A stretch of 17,625 nucleotides of DNA from Isohypsibius dastychi (Eukaryota; Tardigrada; Eutardigrada; Parachela; Isohypsibiidae). The stretch's first letter is position 1; each line of letters starts with the position of its first letter. The translations under genes were made by a program, and so were the position numbers. The stretch spans positions 1 through 17,625 of the forward strand of contig JAQIWT010000582.1 of NCBI GenBank assembly GCA_034696485.1, read 5' to 3'. Shown in pieces: positions 1 through 9,600 of the stretch. Under the pieces are notes generated by a model. That model searched no databases and was not told where the DNA came from. It was given only the letters and a program-made list of their open reading frames with translations.

Positions 1-2087
1 CTGAAAGTTGCACAATACTCGTGTGCAAACTCTCAACTTCGGAAACAGCCGAGCGAGCTAACTCAAGGACTTCCGATTGATATGCGAGTTTCTGGTGATC
101 ACAAAACACTTGTGCCGCGCGCAATCTCATGCTAGAATTCTGCTTTTCAGCTTCCGATTCTGACCACGGGGACTCAATCAGTTGCTGAGCCTGTGCCGCG
201 AGGTCGCGTTTTGTGAAATCGGCCAGTGCGACATTGAGGAGATCCTCAAGCGCTATTATTAACGCATTCACCTTGGAGGTCTGTTTCTTGGACGCAGTGC
301 TGTTGACGTCTGAGCATAGCTGGTCCCAGAGGGTCGAGACAATCTCGTCGATAGCAATAACCCAGCCCTCACCAGTGGTACTTGGTTGATCCAAAGCGAC
401 TGTATGCTTGTTCACGCGCCGCCTTGCGATGGCCAATGCCGTTGAGATGACGAATACGCCTGGAAGGGTAAGTAGCGACTGCCCGAGGACAAGTGAATTG
501 AGGGAAACAACTGAAAAGCCTACGATGAGACCAACCGACATAATGTGTAGGACTGAAATTAATGATGAGGTCTCCGGTGAATTCCAAGCTTGTTGTTCCT
601 TCAACACATCCTCGATAGGCGCTAGCACCGTCATATCCAGTAAAGGTGGCCTGGCCCTCTCGAGATTTGTGCAAATGGTTTCACGGCTTTTGAGCAAAGT
701 CAATCGTGCGTCCTCGCGCTTTTCAACTATCTCCTTTATTTCAAGCAAAACCTTTCGACGATGAAATGGAGCAGTGCCGAGGGACCTGACTGCTGAGTCA
801 AACTGCATCCGTGCGTTCTCAGCCTCTCTCAAATCATCTAGTAGCGCTACTGGCAACTCAAAGTTTTCGTGGGAATGCTTCAACTTGCGGATGGTATCAT
901 TGGCTGAATCCAGAGCGGACTCTAAATCACGAAACCAAGCGTACTTGAGCATCTTGGCATGCATCTGCTTTGACAATGTCGCAACATGAGCGATCGCTCG
1001 AACCTGACTAGCAATCACGGAAGCATTCCTGGGACGAATATCTCTACTCGAAGAGAACTCAATAAGAAACGGAACGGTTTGTACAGAGTTGGTATTCAAC
1101 GTCGTTTCCTCGACCTGCAAAACAGACCTGTTCTCTTTTGACAAACCGGCATTTGGAGCGCGTGACGAGGGTAGTTGCAAACCAGATACATCCTCCATCT
1201 TGGGCCTTGCAATTTTGGAGCTCAATTTCACGCTGCCTCCTGTCGAGACTCTAATTGAAGGGCTAGGGGACACGCATACCGATCCAGAGGGTGGTTTAGT
1301 TGATTCTGGGGAGAAATGTACATCGGCCTCTTTCCATGATGCCACATTGAGAGGTTTCTCAACTCTTCTGAAAAAATTCGTAGCTATCCGATTGCCACAC
1401 ACGATAATATCTAGAAGAGCGCTAGTCCCTCCGCTCGCTATAGACACGGCACCTGCTCTCGTCGAGAGATTGCAGTAGATGACACGTAAGCTGATCCAGG
1501 AACTTGGATTCGCATTTCGGATGGCAGGATAGATATGATGTTTCCATGCGCCATCCCCTTTGTCTCCGATGTTACGCTCAGACCTGTCGGCACTAAGATT
1601 AGTTCGAACCACTGACCTAGGAGTAAGGTTCTCTTACTCGGCGAGTCGGCTTCCATCTCCTCGAAAGCTTGTATCTTCCTGACTGGACCTAGCGACAATG
1701 TTAGTGGAATATAAGGTTTGAGACGCGACGATGGACCCACTCAATTGGACTATGAGCCAAAACGCACGTTAGCTCATCGCGGTTATTGTTCGACGATGTT
1801 GTTCCTTACATACTTGAGATATAACATCGTTAGTTCTGTAGACCATTGCGAGCGTCTTCCGCATGATTGATTTCCAAACTCACAGTTGATCCCGGCTGTT
1901 ATTTGATCAAGCGAGTTAGCCAAGTTGTCAGCATCTGTAGAATTTGGGAATCTTACGTGCTGTGAGGTTGTTAGTCTTCTCGGATGTTCCTCCATAGGTT
2001 GTTCCGTGGCAGACTTACTACCTTGAAATGTGCGTTGTCAGTATCTCGAATCATCGCGGTGCGTGGTGGAAACGCACGATCTGCCAT
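1..2087 (-). CDS. Predicted coiled-coil membrane protein, intron-containing, 3' end beyond left edge
   Basis: I do not recognise the family. Reading the minus strand, a frame with no stop runs from about 1592 to base 1. It joins in frame to upstream exons through short fungal-type introns: exons 2087-2019, 1959-1814, 1749-1741, 1688-1638 and 1592-1 (acceptor at 1584 also possible for the last). This gives at least 622 residues. The chosen start at 2087 has a strong context (GCCATGG); an ATG at 2054 in the same frame would apply if a possible intron at 2149-2081 is used. The middle part (about 280-430) is rich in charged and leucine residues, suggesting helices or coiled coil. Residues about 438-460 and 464-481 are two hydrophobic helices separated by a short turn and followed by an Arg-rich stretch (AIARRR), suggesting a membrane hairpin. 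A further helical segment of about 140 residues reaches the window edge. Existence of a gene is well supported; exact exon ends and function are not. Confidence 0.72.
1593..1637 (-). other. Intron 4 of the left-hand gene (45 or 54 bases)
   Basis: The donor GTAAGA creates an in-frame TAA if unspliced. A branch-like GAACTAAT is followed by two possible acceptors, TTAG ending at 1593 and ACAG ending at 1584. Both are multiples of three and keep the downstream frame, differing by three residues. Confidence 0.55.
1689..1740 (-). other. Intron 3 of the left-hand gene (52 bases)
   Basis: The donor GTGGGT, branch-like CACTAACA and acceptor GCTAG are in order on the minus strand. Without removal the frame hits a TAA inside the branch-point sequence, so an intron is needed here. 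Confidence 0.55.
1750..1813 (-). other. Intron 2 of the left-hand gene (64 bases)
   Basis: A near-consensus donor GTATGT, a branch-like GAGCTAACG and the acceptor CATAG are seen on the minus strand. The exon before it ends in phase 2. It may be spliced separately from the next intron, leaving a 9-base exon, or together with it as one 125-base intron from 1813 to 1689; both keep the frame. Confidence 0.55.
1960..2018 (-). other. Intron 1 of the left-hand gene (59 bases)
   Basis: The donor GTAAGT, a branch-like GACTAAC and the acceptor CTCACAG lie in the expected order on the minus strand. Removing them joins a 69-base first exon (23 codons) in phase 0 to the next open stretch. The reading across the junction (FKV/HVRFP) looks natural. 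Confidence 0.6.
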
Positions 2088-2523
2088 GGCAAGTCAGTTC
2101 AATTATTTGATATATATAGTCTGAGGGAACAACTACGAAAGCCACTAACAATTGAACTATCCCATCTGGAGGCGGGTTGACGTCGCCTCGCAGAATGTTC
2201 ACCGCTTGTCGAACGTCCGCAGAATCTTGAATCCTAAGCAAGAGCGGCATTCTTGAAGGTTTCCTCCTTTTTTATTCACCGCGCAACACGATATGTCTCG
2301 CCTCGTCTAGACTTGTTCGCAGAGGGTCACTGCGTCCAGCTTATTTACTCGGCCTGCCCGTTGTCTCTCCTTCTGCTGGAATAAATTCAACTGTTTTCAA
2401 AATATTCAAAAACAAATCTTTGCCCTGCGTTGAAAATGTATGACAGGTTGAGAGGGACAGATAACTATGCAACTCCGCCGTACAAGAATATAGAAGCTGA
2501 CAAGACCAGCAAGATTTCCTCAA

Positions 2524-2538
2524 CATCATCATCATCAT
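2524..2538. repeat. (CAT)5 simple repeat
   Basis: Five perfect CAT triplets are visible. A similar TCA run encodes serines 42-46 at the start of the giant gene (3158-3172). Confidence 0.9.
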
Positions 2539-2681
2539 TCATCGTCACATTCGGCTTGACGTGATCTATTCAATCATTTCGGACCTCGTCGAACCTGTTG
2601 GAAAGTATCCTGATAGTGTTGAACCACTTACAAGCTTCAGGACATGATCAATAGGCCAACAATTATACTGAGTAATGCGCG

Positions 2682-2760
2682 TTGGTCCGCAAACAATTTC
2701 AAAAAAACTTTATTATTTTCAAATCAAAATCGTTTGATGCTTGGTTCCGCACAATTTTTT
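2682..2760. repeat. Degenerate direct repeat around a TTGGTCCGC-type core
   Basis: The segment beginning at 2682 (TTGGTCCGC followed by AAACAATTT) recurs with small indels at 2741 (TTGGTTCCGC followed by ACAATTTT), about 60 bases apart in an AT-rich stretch. It may be a footprint of an old insertion or chance similarity. Confidence 0.4.
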
Positions 2761-2880
2761 TAATAACTATGCTGGACCCGACACCGTGTTTAGTAGTGGG
2801 CTACTTTTTAAAAACGAATCCGTTTCGATCGGTCTGCTTGGCTCTCCGCGCCTTTATTCCTTCGCCTTGCAAGTCGTCGC

Positions 2881-3020
2881 CTGGTGTGGGCAAGCCTTGG
2901 AGCCACAGGGTGACCACGGGTGGCCTCGCGTGTACTAGCGCACGACGCACACCTCCAGGGGCCGTGCCACTGCCGTCTGGGGGAGGTGAACCTTCCACGG
3001 TACTCCCGCTTCGGCTACGG
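2881..3020. other. GC-rich, hairpin-containing island before the giant gene
   Basis: I count about 95 G or C in 140 bases (68%), against about 35% in 2681-2830. It holds short inverted repeats, including CACCTCC (2950-2956) facing GGAGGTG (2982-2988), and CGTG/CACG flanking TACTAGCG near 2930-2944. Open frames cross it on both strands but have repetitive Gly/Pro/Arg composition and do not resemble a protein I know. It may be a dispersed-repeat fragment, structured leader RNA or a CpG-rich promoter element. Confidence 0.45.
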
Positions 3021-3034
3021 TGTATTCTCAGAGA

Positions 3035-6000
3035 ATGAAGTCTGAATATACCTTGCCGCCCCTACCAGAAGGGCTCGTTCAAAATAGGGCTGCAATTGCT
3101 AAAGTGCTAAAGGACGGTGCTGCAACTGGCTTTGCAGATAAGTTTTTTTCCTTGTTTTCATCATCATCATCGCCAGAAAAGGAGTTCAAATCTTTTGTCA
3201 AAGCTGCCTGTGAACGAGAGTCTTCAGAGGAGCTGGCCGAATATGTACTGTATTTGTATGACGAGTGGCAAAGAAAGGGGATGTTGCCAGGAACTTTGAT
3301 TGCGAACGTGGTGGATATCTGCAAAGCGAATACAAATACAAATAAATGGATTGCCCTCGCTGTCCTAATTTGTGCCAATCCAGCGTTTCTCCTTTCGGAA
3401 CATGCGATCGCCAGAGCCCCGCTTGTTGAGATGATAAAAAGCAGGCACGCAGATAGTCTGCGACTGGATGCAGACGAGATTTCACAGCATATTAAGGACT
3501 GGATCAGAATGGCCATTAAAACTATTCTCGAAAGGGGAGAGAAAGGCTGGGTTCTGCGCATCCTCTCCGCACTGTTCACGGTTGAGAATTGGCCAGATTT
3601 CCTTCCGATTCAAGATATCAAGCTCAATCAGATGCCGCTGGCAACTTCACTTCTGGCAAAACAGGGATTTGGGTTGCGATATGCTACTCGACTTGTGGAC
3701 CAGCAAAATTGGTCATTTTCTATTCAAGAACTCTGGCAATTTGTGAGAATCGTGACGTCATTGGATTGTCCAAATAGTTCTGCATTCCTGGTGACCCTGT
3801 TAAAGTATGGACCTGGTAAATGTCAGTATCCAGCAGATGCTTCGGCTATTGTCGATATTTTCTGTCGCTGTCTGGGCTATGAAATGGACTCTGCCATGCT
3901 CGATATCGAGCCGCTCCTGGAACGCTTACAAGCAATAAAGGCCGAAAAGGGTGCGCATGATATTGTGCTTAACTTCGTCCTCCATGACTTCGACTGGAAT
4001 CGATTCGCCAAAGCACTCGAATGCCCAGCATCAAATCCAGGTACTTTGTGGGCGTTGTTGGCCTTTTTTAAGGCATGCGACGAGTTTCGCAGCAGTGAGC
4101 TTTCACGTCCACCGATTTTGATATTGTCCTATGTTGTATCGAAAATGCAGGATACTGCAAGCTCGATTACATTAACAAGACATCAAATTGATGAGATTCG
4201 TAGAGTCCTATCTAACCTCATTTCTTGGTTTGCAATGCCAGAGCAAATTCCTGACATCATTATGGCTTTGGTTGATTGCCATCGTAATCCTCTCGAAACG
4301 TTTTCCTTAATTTTGAAACTAACTCCGGGAATCGCTACCATTCTTGCATCGAAAAACGTTGATGACGTACAAAGAAGACACTGCGTTAATGCCCTGATGA
4401 GGGCGACCCAAACCTTATCGTCGGAACGCAGCTTTCCGGAATTCTGCAAGGAAATTGATGCGTTCAAGTTTTCAAAGGACAGCAATATCATTATTCGCGC
4501 CATCGCCCAAGGTCTTTGTATACCAATTCCCGCTGAGGATAATCTTCGATGGTACGTTGGGCGATGTAAAAGCTTGGAGGGACAGGTTTACCAAAGGCTA
4601 TTACGACATCAAGATGAAGAAGTTGCCCGATGCTTCCAGCTCATTGCAGCAAAAGGCGTTCTCTCCCTTCTTGGCAATAACCAGAAGGCCCCTTGGGTGA
4701 CGATGATACATCGAGTTGTTCAGCTAGATGATTCTTGTTGGACCGAAGTGCGAGACGTTGTGATGGCCAAAATGGAGGCCTTGATCCGGGGAGAGTGCCC
4801 GGGACGGGATATCAAGCAAATATTGGAGTGTCGATCAGATTACATATGCTTGTGGCGATTGAGAGTCATTGATTTTGACCCGGAGGGTACATTTTTAGAC
4901 TTAGACAGGACTCTCTACAATCTCCAAAGCAGACTGTCCAATATCTCCAGACTCTACGTCGAGTTTGAGCGCGCCGGGTGGAGGTTTCATAACAAGCCAT
5001 CAACAGACTGGAATGTTGTGTCTCTGAAGCAACTCGAGTTAGATGTCACAAACTGGGAGAAAGAATTTGCGACGGAGAGCTTCGTCTTCGAGGATATTTT
5101 TGCAATTGCGAACCACTTCATTATGAGCAAACCTAGCTCAGCCGTTTTTGCCTCATTCTTCAAACGCGAGTTGTTTCAGGACGATGCGCCATTGGGACAG
5201 GTCATCGTAGAAGCTTTAGAAAGGACGAAAGGCATTCTTGGCAGCAGTGCCATCGCAAAGTTAAGTGGACTTAAGAACCTTGTTGGCATGTCGTCATCAA
5301 AAGAAATGCGAGACGCTGAGATCAAAATCGTTCAGGATTTTTGCAAAAGCCGCGGGATGGTTTGGGAGACATTGGACTCCAATCTTCTTCGTGACGGTGA
5401 CCTAGTTCTACGATGGCAACTAGCCATTGAAAAGCTTGGAGTTGTCGTCAAAGAGCTCAAAGCTCGCCGATTGAGTTCCCCTTTCATTCAGGAGAGGCTT
5501 CTAGTCAAACTTCAGAGTATGCAGAAATGGAGTAGCTCAATCTCTCCAGAAGAAGTGCTTGTCAGGGACGCGCCTGAGCATCTTCGTGATCTTGATGACA
5601 TCATTGGACTCGGTATTCGGCCCGAAGTGGTCGATTTTCTTGACAAACTTGTGAATGCAAACCGCTTAGAGACGATGCTGTTTGAGCAAGTCTCGTCAAA
5701 TGATGAAGATTTCCAACGTCTACTTGCCCTACTTCGACAGAATCTTGCGCACTCGATCGACGACTTGGCATTCCTCAAGGAGGTTGAGATGGCTAGGTCG
5801 GCCTTTGCCCTCATCAGAAAGGAGTATGATGACATTTGCAATTGGTTCAGCGACGCACAGGCCAAACTGGCTATAGGAGACGTCTTTGCGGTACTTTCCG
5901 CTGTTCTCAATGGTGCTGATAGGTTTCTTGGACTTGCGCGACAGCTTCAAGACGACAGAATCGCAAGCAGTGACATTAGGTCGATCAGATTTGATGGGGA

Positions 6001-6640
6001 GCGGTCCGTCGTTTGGATCAGTAACACTTCGACTGATGTGACAGTGGAGGAGGCCCTTGCGAGGTTTCAGCGGATGTCACATCAAAAATCTGCAGAGGAC
6101 CAATGGATGGTGCATGTACTCTCCGCCACAAGGCGTATTCATCCGTTGTTTATACGCATCTTGTTCCAGACATCATGCTTGGAGGTCGATATTGATAAAC
6201 CTTACGTGGTTTACGACACTGGAGGACAGCCAAGCCATCAATCTGTCTCTTCCGCCAAATGGCCGGGGATTTATGAGCGCGTTTTGGGCAGCCCCAACCT
6301 GGAATATCCTCCAGAGCAGCCCAGCGCGACGGTCTTGTCTGCTTTCTTAAGCCTCGAAGTTCTTCTCAGACTTAGTGAAGGGATAGAGTCAAATATGCAT
6401 CTCCAGCGATACAGCCTCCTCAGTAGCACGCAGCTACGGTATTTCAAGTCGACCGCTAGTGTTTCTCAGTCTTACGCAGACGCACAGAGGGATTTGCAAT
6501 CCTTTTGCGCAGCTGAAATGCCCTTGACGTATTCGCCTTTGGAAGACGTACTTAAGTTGGACCTTTCAGGTTTCAACAAGGCAGGGAACGAGGCGGTCCC
6601 TGCGAGTGCCCTCCAATCATTTGCAGTCGTCGATTTGGGA
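3035..6640 (+). other. N-terminal helical arm of the giant protein
   Basis: Residues 1 to about 1200 are mostly predictable amphipathic helices with few glycines and no recognisable motif, matching the stalk-like N-terminal arm that precedes the AAA ring in RNF213. A five-serine run (42-46) follows a short hydrophobic segment. The part around residues 840-1000, with DDLAFLKEVEMARSAF-like text, has the leucine/acid spacing of long helices and may be the linker against the ring. No enzyme motif was seen. Confidence 0.55.
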
Positions 6641-9600
6641 TTTGTCGAAGATCGAGGAGAGCTTCTTCGTAGGGCTGCAACTTGGCTAATCACCAACTTG
6701 CATCCATGCTCTGGGCACATGCTTATGTGTTCGTCGGGAATGCGTCCGCACGAAATCGTCTCTTTCTGTACACGTGCGTCACAACTTCCTTCAGACCGAT
6801 TCTTGGTTATCTGTCCGAGTCGATTATCGCAAGAATCACGTCGTACCCTCATACAGACGATAACGTCACTCAGATCGCAAGCTGCCACAGCATCCATTGC
6901 ACTTATCTTCGACGACCACGAGGTGCAAACCGCTCTCGGCCGAGCACTCGGGGCTATTGAGGAGAAAAGGATGTTTAAAAATGGTACCGACCTGACGAGC
7001 GCTGTGAAAAGGCTCGCGGATAAATGTCGAGTTGTCACAAGACTCCCAATCTCGACGACTGGTGGGGGTTCTGCGTGTACCGTTTCCGTCACTAGCGTTC
7101 GCGGTCCCCCAGGGTTCGGCAAAACCTGGTGGATCCAAAACGAAGGCGCCCATGATGCCGAGGTCATTCACCTGCCCGTTCACGAGCGGTTCTCTGCGGA
7201 CGATGCAAGCGAGCTCCTTTTTGAGGTTCTGAAGTCGTCTTCGAGCAGACGGATCGCTTTGCATATTGACATTGCCGGCGGTGAATCAATATTGGATCCA
7301 ACTGCATTTTTCGCCACAGTCAGTGAGATCGATAAACTTTCCCACGCGATTACTCGGGGAGGCATCTTGAAGCCCCTTGAAGAGCTTGATAAATTCCTGA
7401 TAAACCTGGCTCTACTCGGAGTTGTTGTCGTAGAGAGGAACGGAAAGACGCTTGTCCTCAACCGACTTAAGACTCAAATCGACGTCTTTGTCGAATTTCC
7501 GGGCGATGAAGCGCTTACCGATCGCTTCAATCGAAAACTCGTCCTCGTGCGTATCTTGAGTCAACAGATCATCGATCTTTCCCGGGATGAGACTCGGCCT
7601 CCGTTTGAACCTTCAACGCCCGCGGAGCGATTTGCAGTTCATGTTCTGAACGGCTGTCAGGCGGGTAATACGTGGACCGTCAAAGTTCTTGACGAGCTAC
7701 AAAAAAGGCTGGAAGCAAACTTATACAACGATGTCGCATTGCCTATGAATGGTCATCAGCTTATTGAGGAACTTATGCCTGGATGGAGTCGTCGTCGACA
7801 ACGCGCTGTGCTAATGACACTGGCAGAACGCTTTTCTTCTTTGGCACAGTTTGGACGATTCCATGCAATGAAACCCTTCCATCGAAAGTCCGAGTGTTTG
7901 TCGGCTGTTCAAGGTGAGCAAAAGCGAGGATCCATCACCACCAGGGTCACAGATTTTGGAACGATCCAACTTGCTTTTCTCATTGACGCCACGGGCTCCA
8001 TGACGCCGTATATGGATGCGGTCAAGTCCCAAGTTCTAGACATTGTCAATCATGTGAAGCAGATGCATCCGGAGGCAGAGACATCATTTGCATGCATTTT
8101 GTACCGCGATTATTCGTCCGATATATACAACCGCCGCATTGAGATGTGCGACTTTACATCCGTTACAAATTTCAGAGCCTGGCTGATGCAACAACAAGTG
8201 CACGATGGTGATGATTGTGAGGATGTCGCCGGTGGTCTTGCAGTCGTCGCTGACGAATCAAAACTTTCTTGGTCGGCCGCTAGCAGATCCGTGATCTGGT
8301 TGGGGGACATGCCAGCACACACGCCTGCCTATAGCGGCCGTATGATAGACACTCTGCCAAATGGATATCCTGCGGGGCTCCAACATACGTATACCGATCC
8401 GCGCATTTCCATAGAAAAGTTGGCAGAGAGTGGCATTCGCATCATGTTCATGCGAATCGGATCCGAGACCGATTTCATGATTAACAAGCTTGCCAAGTTC
8501 TACAGTGATGCCGCCGGTGAGACAGGGCTGGAGCTAAAATCGGTTGATCTTGGCACCTCGACGGAATTATTCCTTGGGATGGTCCTCCAGGGCGTCGACG
8601 CTGCATATCAGCACGTTGTCGATGCGAATGCGCAGCTTCAGGAGCTTGGTCCACTTTTGGTACATCAAACTCTCAAAATTCATCAACCTGAAGGTCAGCA
8701 CCCGGACCTAGACCGCCTGACGTTGATCAGTGGTGATGCGAATTCCGGTGTCTCCCGGCTGAGCGTTAGTCTAAAGGGCCTTGCACCATCCTCCGAATCG
8801 AACTTCACGTTGGAGACATCAACTGAGGCCGAACGTCGACACGTACTATCTGTTGCACTTGGAATGATGGGTGCTTCTAGTCGTTTGGAGGAGTCGATTC
8901 GGCACATGAACTTTGCGCTTGGTGCTCGGACGACTGAGCGTTTGCTCACTCAAATTGAGGCGCGCGCATCCAGGTCGTGCGTCATCTGGTCGGGGGGAAC
9001 TGGAATTGGCAAATCGGAGAGCTCGCGTGTCCTGACACAGTTGCTCCTCGAGCAAGAGGCGCTAGACTTCGGTCACGAAGTCTACTCCATGATTAAGGAT
9101 TCGTTGTTGACTGATAGTGAATCCAACATCTTCGATATGGAACCTGAAATCCATGAAATCATTTCCGAGAACTTCTTGATCAATTTCGCATCCCTTGGAT
9201 CTCCTGAAACGTGGAAGCCGTCAACGGTTTATGACAATGTCAGATTACTGAGCTCCGTGGAGGGAGACGATGCACCGTTAACACCAGTCGCATACCTGTG
9301 GCCACTCACCAAAGCAGGACATGATCCTGTTATGATTAATCTTGCGGTTGCTGGGAGTGCCTTAGGACCTGGTCTTGCTCGACTGACTGCCACAAATCTT
9401 GATGATGACTCTGAAGTTTTAATCGAAGCATCGATTTGCGATAGTGCCGATGCCAAGAACGTTCTCGTCTACATTGGCAGTAATATGGCTAATGCATTCG
9501 TCGTAAAAATCCGGGCCAACCTTCCTGAAACTAAATTCAAGTTGCGCATTGAGGTGGATGGGAAAATCTTGACCGAGAAAGAGATTCGTTGGAACGGAGA

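Larger units (their letters stand above)
2088..3034. promoter_or_regulatory. Divergent intergenic region between the two genes
   Basis: About 950 bases separate the two divergently oriented start codons, so both promoters must lie here. A TATATATA run at about 2109-2116 is only about 22 bases upstream of the left gene's preferred ATG, so it may be leader or intron sequence rather than a TATA box. No convincing TATA or CCAAT element was recognised for the giant gene. The stretch also holds a short open frame (2150-2250, minus), a (CAT)5 run, an AT-rich part (about 35% GC, 2681-2830) and a GC-rich island (2881-3020), listed separately. Confidence 0.5.

Noticed and set aside
408-1478. Plus-strand open frames of 118, 71 and 129 codons
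   Set aside because: They are antisense to the continuous minus-strand frame of the left gene, which has two membrane helices and joins cleanly to upstream exons.
1438-1740. 100-codon minus-strand frame starting with MGPSS
   Set aside because: Its first codons are the intron-3 donor and branch region of the left gene, and it is in a different frame from the long downstream exon.
2880-2945. Possible tRNA gene in the GC-rich island
   Set aside because: No cloverleaf, TTC-like arm or A and B box pair could be laid out.
3020-3034. Start of the giant protein at GTG 3020
   Set aside because: A GTG start is unlikely in a nuclear gene when an ATG follows 15 bases later at 3035.
2682-3038. Plus-strand frame of 118 codons before the giant gene, and a 65-codon minus frame over the same GC island
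   Set aside because: Composition changes abruptly with the local GC shift and nothing resembles a known protein; the Gly/Pro/Arg-rich part follows from GC content.
6472-7167. 231-codon open frame on the minus strand
   Set aside because: Antisense to the AAA1/AAA2 region including its P-loop; serine/arginine-rich shadow composition.
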